Assembly: GCA_023386675.1 (NCBI GenBank)
Contig: JAEWJG010000322.1
Coordinates: 1-11,552, forward strand
DNA: 11,552 nt
Reading direction: 5' to 3'
DNA from: Actinomycetes bacterium
GTDB lineage: Bacteria; Actinomycetota; Actinomycetes; Actinomycetales; Microbacteriaceae
Positions 1-5,852 of the stretch are shown here, in pieces. Position 1 is the first letter of the stretch; every line of letters begins with the position of its first letter. A program made the translations under genes and the position numbers. Below the pieces are notes generated by a model that worked only from the letters and a program-made list of their open reading frames with translations, was not told the DNA's origin and made no database searches.

Positions 1-24
1 GCCGGGCGCTGACGAGCGCCCGGC
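1..24. terminator. GC-rich hairpin at left edge, possible terminator
   Basis: Positions 1-10 (GCCGGGCGCT) and 15-24 (AGCGCCCGGC) are perfect reverse complements around a 4-base loop (GACG). This is a strong stem, but no T-run follows, so it is not a classical intrinsic terminator on the + strand. It probably ends a gene lying to the left of the window. It also sits just upstream of the lacI -10 box, over where a -35 would be, so an operator role for the LacI protein is an alternative. The stem itself is certain; its role is inferred. Confidence 0.45.
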
Positions 25-34
25 CGCTCCCGGC

Positions 35-40
35 CATAAT
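35..40 (+). promoter_or_regulatory. -10 box of lacI, predicts leaderless transcript
   Basis: CATAAT at 35-40 is close to the TATAAT consensus, and the usual 7-base distance puts the transcription start on the A of the ATG at 47. The G-run at 42-46 touches the start codon directly and so is badly placed as a Shine-Dalgarno. Together these suggest a leaderless mRNA, which is common in Actinobacteria. No good -35 is visible; its expected place falls inside the 1-24 hairpin. Confidence 0.45.
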
Positions 41-46
41 TGGGGG

Positions 47-1072
47 ATGACCGAGACGAGAGCCGCTGCGCCCCGCGCGGCGCGCATGGTCGATGTGGCC
101 CGCCTCGCGGGAGTCTCCCAGCAGACGGTCTCGCGGGTGGTCAACGGTCACAGCAACGTCTCTCCCGAGATCCGCGACCGGGTCGAGGCCGCCATGGCGC
201 AGCTGCGCTACCGGCGGAATTCGGCGGCCCGCGCCCTCGCGACGAGCCGGTCGATGAACCTCGGCGTCCTCAGCTACGCCCTCTCCGTTCACGGACCGGC
301 GCTGGCGCTGTTCGGCATCGCCGAGGAGGCAAGGCGGAACGGGTACTCCACGAGCCTCGTCAGCATCGCGGAGGTCGACCAGGCGAGCATCCGGGCGGGA
401 CTCGACTCGCTGGTCGACGGCGGGGTGGACGGCATCGTCGTCCTCGCCCCCATGACGGCGGCGACGGAGGTCCTTCAGCGGCTCGACGCGGATGTACCGG
501 TCGTGCGCTTCGAGCAGGGGTCGCCGGCCGGTCCCGCCACGATCTCCATCGACGAGACTCTGGGCGCCCAGCTCGCCACCCGTCACCTGCTCGGGCTCGG
601 ACACGACACCGTCCACTTCGTCGGCGGACCGGCCGGATGGATGGCCTCCGAGGCGCGTCAGCGCGGCTGGCAGACCGAGCTCGCGCTCGCCGGGCGGCCG
701 GTCCCGCCCGTGTTCGAGTCCGACGACTGGTCGGCGGAGTCCGGCTACCGGGCCGGGCTCGAGATCGCCGGGGACCGCTCCATCACGGCGGTGCTGGCCA
801 TCAACGACGTGATGGCTCTCGGCGTGATCAAGGCCCTGCACGATCGCGGGATCCGCGTGCCGGAGGACGTGAGCGTGGTCGGCTTCGACGACCGCGACGA
901 GTCGGCCTTCTTCCAGCCCGCGCTGACCACGGTCCGGCTCGACTTCACCGAGGTCGGCCGTCGTGCCGTGGAGAGCGTGCTCGGCGCCCTGCGCGGCGAT
1001 ACGCCGTCGACCATCCCGCTCATCCAGCCGGAGCTGAAGGTGCGGGACAGCACGGGTGTCCCGGTCCGCTGA
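47..1072 (+). CDS. LacI-family transcriptional regulator
   Basis: A 341-residue sugar-responsive type DNA-binding regulator, of normal length for the LacI/GalR family. Residues 14-35 (MVDVARLAGVSQQTVSRVVN) are the canonical LacI helix-turn-helix, followed by the hinge segment YRRNSAARALA at about 55-65. The rest is a periplasmic-binding-protein-like effector domain with typical segments: VRFEQG, the TRHLLGLGHDTVHFVGGP stretch, INDVMALGVIKAL, VSVVGFDD and LTTVRLDF. The ATG at 47 is chosen because a CATAAT box sits exactly where a leaderless start is expected; the internal ATG at 86 would also keep the whole helix-turn-helix. No transport or glycosidase gene is next to it inside the window, so its target and ligand cannot be named; they may lie to the left. 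It is convergent with panD, with 31 bp between the stop codons. Confidence 0.93.
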   Translation: MTETRAAAPRAARMVDVARLAGVSQQTVSRVVNGHSNVSPEIRDRVEAAMAQLRYRRNSAARALATSRSMNLGVLSYALSVHGPALALFGIAEEARRNGYSTSLVSIAEVDQASIRAGLDSLVDGGVDGIVVLAPMTAATEVLQRLDADVPVVRFEQGSPAGPATISIDETLGAQLATRHLLGLGHDTVHFVGGPAGWMASEARQRGWQTELALAGRPVPPVFESDDWSAESGYRAGLEIAGDRSITAVLAINDVMALGVIKALHDRGIRVPEDVSVVGFDDRDESAFFQPALTTVRLDFTEVGRRAVESVLGALRGDTPSTIPLIQPELKVRDSTGVPVR

Positions 1073-1103
1073 CGCGGAGGCGTACTCGCGCGGTGCTCAG
1101 CGC

Positions 1104-1514
1104 CTAGAGCGCGAACGGCGGTGAGCTCACCCCGGGCGTGAGCGCCTCGGCGAGGCGGTCGCCGAGCGCGATCATGGAGTTGCCCTCGTCGACGTGGACG
1201 ACCGTCGGCACATACTCGCGGGCTTCGGCGTCCTCGAGCTGGGCGTAGGAGATGATGATGACCGTGTCGCCCACCTTCGCCAGGTGCGCGGCTGCACCGT
1301 TGACGCCGATGACGCCCGTGCCGCGTTCGCCCGCGATCACGTACGTCTCGAAGCGGGCGCCGTTGGTGACGTCGACAACGGCGACCTGTTCGCCGGCCAG
1401 GAGGTCGGCTGCGTCCATGAGGTCCGAGTCGATGGTGAGGGAGCCCACGTAGTGGAGGTCCGCGTGGGTCACGGTAGCGCGGTGGATCTTCGACTTGAAC
1501 ATCGTCCGGAACAT
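1104..1514 (-). CDS. panD: Aspartate 1-decarboxylase (pyruvoyl enzyme)
   Basis: PanD converts L-aspartate to beta-alanine for pantothenate and hence CoA synthesis in the cytosol. Starting at the ATG at 1514 gives 136 residues whose numbering matches the E. coli enzyme: K9, Y22, the self-cleavage pair G24-S25 (in HADLHYVGSLTID), R54, T57, Y58 and N72. Cleavage at G24-S25 makes the small beta chain and the alpha chain with its N-terminal pyruvoyl group. An in-frame ATG three codons upstream at 1523 would add MGR; I prefer 1514 because it gives the family numbering exactly, though neither start has a strong Shine-Dalgarno. No other pantothenate gene (panB, panC) is nearby. The stop is TAG. Confidence 0.95.
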   Translation of the reverse strand: MFRTMFKSKIHRATVTHADLHYVGSLTIDSDLMDAADLLAGEQVAVVDVTNGARFETYVIAGERGTGVIGVNGAAAHLAKVGDTVIIISYAQLEDAEAREYVPTVVHVDEGNSMIALGDRLAEALTPGVSSPPFAL

Positions 1515-1545
1515 GCGACCCATGATCCAAGAAAAGGTGAGGATA

Positions 1546-1551
1546 AGTCAA
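1546..1551 (-). promoter_or_regulatory. Possible -35 element upstream of panD
   Basis: On the minus strand TTGACT (1551 to 1546) matches the TTGACA consensus at five of six bases and lies in the 50-bp gap between panD and the secreted-protein gene. A 17-base spacer leads only to GGATCA, a poor -10. A better-looking -10, TATCCT (1545 to 1540), lies immediately after it but lacks its own -35. A panD promoter here is likely; which elements are used is unclear. Confidence 0.3.
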
Positions 1552-1553
1552 TA

Positions 1554-1567
1554 CACCCGAACGGGTG
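1554..1567 (-). terminator. Short hairpin after the secreted-protein gene
   Basis: CACCCG (1554-1559) and CGGGTG (1562-1567) are perfect reverse complements around two bases. The structure starts 6 bp past the stop codon of the 770-residue protein and is followed on that strand by TATTGACTTATCC, which is T-rich but not a clean U-tract. It may be a weak terminator separating that gene from panD. Confidence 0.35.
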
Positions 1568-1573
1568 GACTCG

Positions 1574-3886
1574 TCATCCGACCACCGAGCAGTCGTCGTA
1601 GACGATCGAGCCGGTGGCCGAGGTCTGATTCGTCGAATAGATCTGGGGCACCATCCGCTCACCCGAGCGTTGGGCGGTCCCTGCCCAGGTGACTTTGGTC
1701 CAGGTGTCGGCGGCCAGCGAGGCGATGCTCGTCATCGGGAGGTGTACATCGCTCCCGAAGTTCTGGGTGTACTCCAGGAATTCGGCGTGCATGCTCAGCC
1801 CGCTGGAGCCCGGGCGTACCCAGCATGAGGCGGTGTACGCCCTCCCGGCAACAGAGTTCGTGACCACGCTGTTCTGCGTCAGGCCGACGGGCCCTGGTGA
1901 CAGGTTCGGAGCCGTGACCCGAAGCGCGGACGCGCCTCCGTGCACGGGAGACGTGACCGTCGAGAGCGTGCCGGTGACGAACGCCTTCCAGGCTCCCGCA
2001 CCGGACTCGAATCCCGGGTCCGGGAGCAGCTGCTGCGGTGGCGGCGGTGGCGGCGGGGTCGTGGATGCGACGGGACTGACCACGACCATCGCTTGGGCTC
2101 CATAGCCGGCCGCATTGATGGCGCGCACGATGTACTGGAAGTGGAAGCCGTTCGGCAGTCCCGTGACGGTCGCACTGCGCGCGGTGCTCGGCACCAGCAT
2201 GGTCGCGCCGGTGTTGCCGTTGAGGATCTGGTACTGGGTGATCGGCAGGTTGCCGTCGCTCGTCGGGGGCGAGAACGTGATCACCCCGCCTCCGTCCGTC
2301 GAGACCGCGGACACGCCTGTTGGCGCGCTGGGCACGGTGTATGTCGTCTGAGGCGTCCCGACCGTGAATGACGAGGTAGCGGGAGCGCTGACATTGCCGC
2401 TGGTGTCGACGGCCCAGACGGCCGCCGTGTACTGGCCGGCCGTCAGCCTCGGCGATGTCGCGGAGGTCGCGCTGCCGTCGGACACGGGGACGCCGCCGAG
2501 GATGCTCACAGCGGACGCGCCACCGGGCGAGACTCGCGCGATGGTGTGCGCGACGTCGGACGACGCGGACGGCTTCCAGCTGATGGTCGGCGTCGCTCCG
2601 GAGCCGACGGTCACCCCGCTGGGCGCGGTCGGCGCGACCGCATCCGACCGCAGCTGCCAGAGCAGCGTGCCGGTCATCGGATTGGAGTTGGGCAGCCCGG
2701 CGCAACTCTCGGTGAAGGTGATCTTCGCCATTTCGACCAGGCCGAGGGCGTCCACGATGAGGTTCTCGACGTCGATCGTGCCGGTCATGGGGGAGCCGCA
2801 GGTGTGGCTGTCCAGCGTCACCTCGAAGCCGTACTGCGTGGTCGGCACGGGTCCGGTCCACGGGGCGGTCGTGTGAACGCCGGCCGTGATGGGAGGACCG
2901 TGGCCGTCCGGCCCTCCGCCCGGAGGCGTGATGCGGATCTGGGCGTTCTTGGCAGCATCGGGGGAGGCCGCGGTCCACGCGTACCCGCCGTACGCTGTCG
3001 ACTCGGCGATGATGTACGGGCCGTTCGCGTAGGTGTTGGTGGCGCCGAGATCGAGCGGGTCGTCACCGGAGGTGGTGATGGACGACGTCCCGATCGCGGC
3101 CGCGCCGGTCAAGGCGACCGACTGGGTGGAGCCGCCGACGGCTATGCGCATCGTGGCAGCTCGCGGCCCCGCTTTCTTGGGCGAGAAGCCGACCTTCCAT
3201 GAGCAGGTCGCCCCCGCCGCGAGGCTGCTGCCGCAGGTGCTGCCGGTCGCTGTGAAGTCGGCGGCTCCCGTCCCGGCGAACGCCGGCGCGCCGAGGGAGA
3301 CCGCGGAGGACGTGGTGTTGTGGACCCACTCGGCCTGCTGCGCGGGGATGCTCGAGAAGCCGATGGGCGTGGCCGGGAAGGCGAGGGTCCGTGCTCCCAG
3401 GTCGACGCCGCCGGGCTGCGGCTCGTTCATGCTGACCTCGCCGATGCCCTGCAGCACGAGGTCGAACGTGTAGAGCTGCCCGATGCTGTTCCACTGTAGG
3501 TCGCGGAGGTCGAGCTCTCCGGTGAATCCGCTCGTGAGACCGCCCGAGTCGAGTCGCGCCTGCAGCTGGGTGCCGTCCGACTCGTTTCCGTTGACGACGG
3601 CGTAGTCGCCCATCCGCAGCGGTTGGCCCGTCGGCGGGGTAACTGTGACGGACACGTCCGCGGCCCCGACCGAGATGCCGCGGGAGAGAGTGGCGTACGA
3701 CAGCTTGGCCGCCCCGTTGTCGCCGAACTGGAAGTCCGGCTGGGGACTGTTGGCGCCACCGAACTTGATCGAGAGCACCGGAGGTGCGGTCGCGGCCTGC
3801 GCTCCGGTGGCTGTCACCGCGGTTGCTGTTAAAGCCAGGACTGCGACCATCGCGCCGATCGTCGCTCTCCGCACCGTTTTCCGCAT
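1574..3886 (-). CDS. Secreted modular protein with ASH-like, Fn3-like and CBM-like domains
   Basis: A 770-residue exported protein of unknown function. Residues 1-31 form a Sec signal peptide: basic RKTVRR, a hydrophobic core and a likely cut after AQA. Residues about 35-155 are an unnamed beta-rich domain. Residues about 165-262 resemble an ASH / choice-of-anchor-D domain with a Cys pair at 218 and 228. Residues about 265-412 look like a diverged second copy of the first domain, with Cys at 363 and 395. Two Fn3-like domains follow (about 418-510 and 517-605), then a run of seven prolines (611-617), then a CBM4/9-like jelly-roll (about 620-770, opening LLPDPGFESGAGAWK). No LPxTG motif or C-terminal membrane segment is seen, so it is probably released or loosely wall-bound. 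No catalytic domain is recognisable; a carbohydrate-binding or adhesive role is inferred. GAGGG at 3895-3891 is the ribosome binding site. Confidence 0.85.
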   Translation of the reverse strand: MRKTVRRATIGAMVAVLALTATAVTATGAQAATAPPVLSIKFGGANSPQPDFQFGDNGAAKLSYATLSRGISVGAADVSVTVTPPTGQPLRMGDYAVVNGNESDGTQLQARLDSGGLTSGFTGELDLRDLQWNSIGQLYTFDLVLQGIGEVSMNEPQPGGVDLGARTLAFPATPIGFSSIPAQQAEWVHNTTSSAVSLGAPAFAGTGAADFTATGSTCGSSLAAGATCSWKVGFSPKKAGPRAATMRIAVGGSTQSVALTGAAAIGTSSITTSGDDPLDLGATNTYANGPYIIAESTAYGGYAWTAASPDAAKNAQIRITPPGGGPDGHGPPITAGVHTTAPWTGPVPTTQYGFEVTLDSHTCGSPMTGTIDVENLIVDALGLVEMAKITFTESCAGLPNSNPMTGTLLWQLRSDAVAPTAPSGVTVGSGATPTISWKPSASSDVAHTIARVSPGGASAVSILGGVPVSDGSATSATSPRLTAGQYTAAVWAVDTSGNVSAPATSSFTVGTPQTTYTVPSAPTGVSAVSTDGGGVITFSPPTSDGNLPITQYQILNGNTGATMLVPSTARSATVTGLPNGFHFQYIVRAINAAGYGAQAMVVVSPVASTTPPPPPPPQQLLPDPGFESGAGAWKAFVTGTLSTVTSPVHGGASALRVTAPNLSPGPVGLTQNSVVTNSVAGRAYTASCWVRPGSSGLSMHAEFLEYTQNFGSDVHLPMTSIASLAADTWTKVTWAGTAQRSGERMVPQIYSTNQTSATGSIVYDDCSVVG
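2036..2056 (-). repeat. Proline-codon run (polyproline linker)
   Basis: Seven consecutive proline codons encode residues 611-617 of the secreted protein, seen on the + strand as a GGC/GGT-type triplet run. It forms the hinge between the second Fn3-like domain and the C-terminal CBM-like domain. Such triplet runs can change length by slippage, which would alter linker length without breaking the frame. Confidence 0.7.
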
Positions 3887-3937
3887 ATCGCCCTCGACGT
3901 TCCCTACCAGGGACGCCGACGCGCACCCGCGGCCGTG

Positions 3938-3966
3938 AGGCTACGCTGGCGGCCCACCTCGCACAA
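3938..3966 (-). promoter_or_regulatory. Predicted promoter of the secreted-protein gene
   Basis: On the minus strand TTGTGC (3966 to 3961) and TAGCCT (3943 to 3938) are separated by exactly 17 bases, a reasonable sigma-70-type promoter for a GC-rich actinobacterium. The start of transcription would be near 3931, leaving a leader of about 45 bases with a small stem (TCCCT-ACC-AGGGA, 3901-3913) ahead of the GAGGG ribosome binding site. Confidence 0.45.
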
Positions 3967-3970
3967 GAGT

Positions 3971-3987
3971 CATGAGCGAATCTCATG
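3971..3987. promoter_or_regulatory. Inverted repeat between the ligD-type gene and the secreted-protein gene
   Basis: CATGAG (3971-3976) and CTCATG (3982-3987) are perfect reverse complements around CGAAT. The element lies 14 bp past the stop codon of the polymerase-domain gene and 5 bp upstream of the predicted -35 of the next gene. It could be a weak terminator for the first or an operator for the second; there is no U-tract. Confidence 0.3.
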
Positions 3988-4001
3988 TGCCGGTGGTGAC
4001 C

Positions 4002-5240
4002 TCAGGCCTGCCCGACGCCGCCGCGTCCCGCCCACGGGTCGTAGTCCGCCAGCAGCGGCCCCTGCTCGGGGCGCTCCGCCTCCGGCACGTGCTGCAGATT
4101 GATGCGGACGCGGTACCAGAGCGAGCTCGAACCGCGCATCCCGTCGACCAGTTCGTCGGCGGGATGCAGCTGTGCGGCGGCATCCGGATGCTCGGCCTTC
4201 CAGCGTTCCAGCGCGTCCACCGCTTCGGGCTTGGTCTTCGTGCGCGCGACCTCGATCAGCGGCATCTGGGAGACCCGGCGGCCCTCGCCGTCGCCCGCGC
4301 GCGGCGGCTTCTCCGCGGGGCCGAGCTCGCGCGCGAGGGCGAGGAGGCCGTCCAGAGAGCCGACGGCGCCGTCGATCCCCGCGTGGGCATCGCCGCGCTC
4401 GGCGAACCGCTGCAGGACGGTCGGCACGGTGAACTCCTCCGGCCGGCGGGTCCGGACCTCGTCCCACTCGAGCGGGGTCGAGACGCGGGCATCGGGCAGC
4501 GCGCGGATGGAGTACGCCGAGGCGACCGTGCGGTCCTTCGCGTTCTGGTTGAAGTCGACGAAGACGCTCTCGCCGCGCTCCTCCTTCCACCAGCGGGCCG
4601 TGGCCAGCCCGGGTGCGCGGTTCTCCACCTCGCGCGCGAGGGTCTCGGCTGCGAGGCGCACGTCGGCGAAGCTCCACTCCGGCGCGATGCGCACGAGGAT
4701 GTGCAGCCCACGCGATCCACTCGTCTTGGGCCAGCCGACGAGGCCGTAGTCGGTGAGCACGTCCCGTGCGATGAACGCGACATCCACGATCTGCGACCAG
4801 TCGACGCCCGGCATCGGGTCGAGGTCGACGCGCAGTTCGTCCGGATGGTCGAGGTCCTCCGCGCGGACGGGATGCGGGTTGAGGTCGAGGCACCCGAGGT
4901 TCGACACCCAGGCGAGCCCGGCCGCGTTGCGCACCACCGTCTCTTCGGCCGACGTGCCGCGTGCGTAGTGGAGGGTCGCCGTGTCGATGTACGGCGGATA
5001 CCCCTCGGGCACGCGCTTCTGGAAGAACGGCTCCTGCGACAGCCCCTTCACGAACCGCTTCAGCACCATCGGCCGACCGCCCGCGCCGCGCAACGCACCC
5101 TCGGCGACGGCGACGTAGTAGCGCGCGAGGTCGAGCTTGGTGAGCCCGGGCTCCGGGAAGACGACCTTCTCGGGGCTGGAGATGCGCACCTGTTCGCCGT
5201 CCACCTCCAGGAAGGTCTCCGACTTCGACGAGGGACTCAT
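4002..5240 (-). CDS. Stand-alone LigD-type primase-polymerase (PolDom) protein
   Basis: A 412-residue archaeo-eukaryotic-primase-superfamily polymerase of the LigD polymerase-domain kind, related to the mycobacterial stand-alone LigD-like polymerases. Such enzymes add nucleotides, often ribonucleotides, at gaps and broken ends. The catalytic metal ligands are visible as D139 and D141 (RVDLDP) and D229 (FVDF), with the nucleotide-binding KTSGSRGLH at 172-180. The N-terminal SSPEKVVFPEPGLTKLDLARYY segment (21-42) is typical. No ligase or 3'-phosphoesterase domain is present. Residues about 310-412 are an extension, rich in charged residues, that I do not recognise. The ATG at 5240 is chosen because the protein then begins at the family's usual N-terminus; there is no clear Shine-Dalgarno. 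It starts 16 bp after marR ends, so cotranscription is likely, although TAGCCT at 5253-5248 might give a second, leaderless promoter. Confidence 0.9.
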   Translation of the reverse strand: MSPSSKSETFLEVDGEQVRISSPEKVVFPEPGLTKLDLARYYVAVAEGALRGAGGRPMVLKRFVKGLSQEPFFQKRVPEGYPPYIDTATLHYARGTSAEETVVRNAAGLAWVSNLGCLDLNPHPVRAEDLDHPDELRVDLDPMPGVDWSQIVDVAFIARDVLTDYGLVGWPKTSGSRGLHILVRIAPEWSFADVRLAAETLAREVENRAPGLATARWWKEERGESVFVDFNQNAKDRTVASAYSIRALPDARVSTPLEWDEVRTRRPEEFTVPTVLQRFAERGDAHAGIDGAVGSLDGLLALARELGPAEKPPRAGDGEGRRVSQMPLIEVARTKTKPEAVDALERWKAEHPDAAAQLHPADELVDGMRGSSSLWYRVRINLQHVPEAERPEQGPLLADYDPWAGRGGVGQA

Positions 5241-5256
5241 GGCGCCCAGGCTACGC

Positions 5257-5757
5257 TCAGCCCCGGCGCCCGCGCCGCGTGGAGGCGGAACGTGGCGGCA
5301 GCGACCGCATGTGGCGCACCACGGGATCGAGCAGCTGCTGGAGCTCCACCGTGCCGTCCGGCGAGAGCGAGTCGAACAGCATCCGGTTGAGGATCTCGAT
5401 GTGGCCCGGGAAGACCGCGGCCAGCCGCGCCCGGCCGGCGTCGGTGATGGTGACCGTCGTGGCGCGCTCGTCCTCGGCCGACGGGCCGCGCGTGACGAGC
5501 CCGGCCTTCTCGAGCAGGCCCGCCTGGTAGGTGAGTCCGCTGCGGCTGTAGACGACGCCGTCGGCGAGCTCGGTCATCCCGCAGCTGCCGTCGGGCTCGT
5601 CGCCGAGGCGCGCCAGGAGCTGGAACTGCACGTAGCTGAGGTCGCCCGCCTCGCGCAACTGCTGCTCGACCGCGTGGCGCAGCAGGCTCGCCGTCTCGAT
5701 CAGGGCGAAGTACGCGCCGAGCTGGCGCGGGTCGAGGGCGGGGGATGCGTCGGGCAT
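5257..5757 (-). CDS. MarR-family transcriptional regulator
   Basis: A 166-residue dimeric winged-helix repressor of usual MarR length. The helix-turn-helix spans about residues 60-88 (MTELADGVVYSRSGLTYQAG then LLEKAGLV), followed by the wing with the family's D-x-R signature (DERATTVTIT, 96-105). Helices at both ends should form the dimer, and the C-terminus is basic (RSASTRRGRRG). It has a single cysteine, C59, just before the helix-turn-helix; it lacks the N-terminal Cys of OhrR-type peroxide sensors, so its inducer is unknown. The gene diverges from the quinone-oxidoreductase-like gene, and two perfect palindromes in the shared region are the obvious binding sites. The ATG at 5757 fits a leaderless transcript from the TATACT box. 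The polymerase gene follows at 16 bp. Confidence 0.92.
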   Translation of the reverse strand: MPDASPALDPRQLGAYFALIETASLLRHAVEQQLREAGDLSYVQFQLLARLGDEPDGSCGMTELADGVVYSRSGLTYQAGLLEKAGLVTRGPSAEDERATTVTITDAGRARLAAVFPGHIEILNRMLFDSLSPDGTVELQQLLDPVVRHMRSLPPRSASTRRGRRG

Positions 5758-5763
5758 ACGAGA

Positions 5764-5769
5764 AGTATA
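5764..5769 (-). promoter_or_regulatory. -10 box of marR, predicts leaderless transcript
   Basis: On the minus strand TATACT (5769 to 5764) is a strong -10, and transcription would start at about 5757, the A of the marR ATG. No Shine-Dalgarno can be fitted in the seven bases between. A possible -35, CTGCTT (5791 to 5786) with a 16-base spacer, lies inside the first palindrome, so repressor bound there would block this promoter. Confidence 0.55.
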
Positions 5770-5771
5770 TG

Positions 5772-5800
5772 TTGCTTCGAATTCGAAGCAGTGCTACGGT
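5772..5800 (+). promoter_or_regulatory. Predicted promoter of the quinone-oxidoreductase-like gene
   Basis: TTGCTT (5772-5777) and TACGGT (5795-5800) are separated by 17 bases. Transcription would begin near 5807, leaving a 46-base leader before the ATG at 5853. The -35 lies within the first palindrome and the start of transcription abuts the second, an arrangement typical of repression. Confidence 0.45.
5773..5790. promoter_or_regulatory. Palindromic operator O1, probably for MarR
   Basis: TGCTTCGAATTCGAAGCA is a perfect 18-bp palindrome. It overlaps the -35 regions of both divergent promoters and is identical to O2 at 5809-5826. Size, symmetry and position match known MarR operators; the assignment to this MarR is inferred from adjacency. 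Confidence 0.8.
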
Positions 5801-5808
5801 CGGCCATG

Positions 5809-5826
5809 TGCTTCGAATTCGAAGCA
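5809..5826. promoter_or_regulatory. Palindromic operator O2, probably for MarR
   Basis: A second exact copy of the 18-bp palindrome TGCTTCGAATTCGAAGCA, 36 bp centre to centre from O1 and separated from it by 18 bp. It lies at the predicted transcription start of the + strand gene, so it would act as a roadblock as well as a second binding site. Confidence 0.8.
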
Positions 5827-5852
5827 ATGTGACCATGAGAGAGAAGAAGACC

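Noticed and set aside
1073..1103. Possible terminator between convergent lacI and panD
   Set aside because: Only GGCG/CGCC-type 4-bp pairings are present; nothing stronger than background could be supported.
2036..2060. GGC/GGT triplet run as a CRISPR-like or mobile repeat
   Set aside because: It simply encodes the seven-proline linker of the secreted protein in frame, with no spacers or flanking repeats.
3972..5390. A long open frame on the + strand opposite the polymerase-domain and marR genes
   Set aside because: It is the antisense shadow of GC-rich coding sequence. The minus-strand reading gives a clear LigD-type polymerase with catalytic motifs, while the + reading is Arg/Ala/Glu/Leu-rich with no recognisable domain.
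5745..5852. Upstream extension of the quinone-reductase-like gene to 5745
   Set aside because: The extra residues would be encoded by both palindromic operators and the promoter, and the family N-terminus MKAVRFHQYGG begins exactly at 5853.
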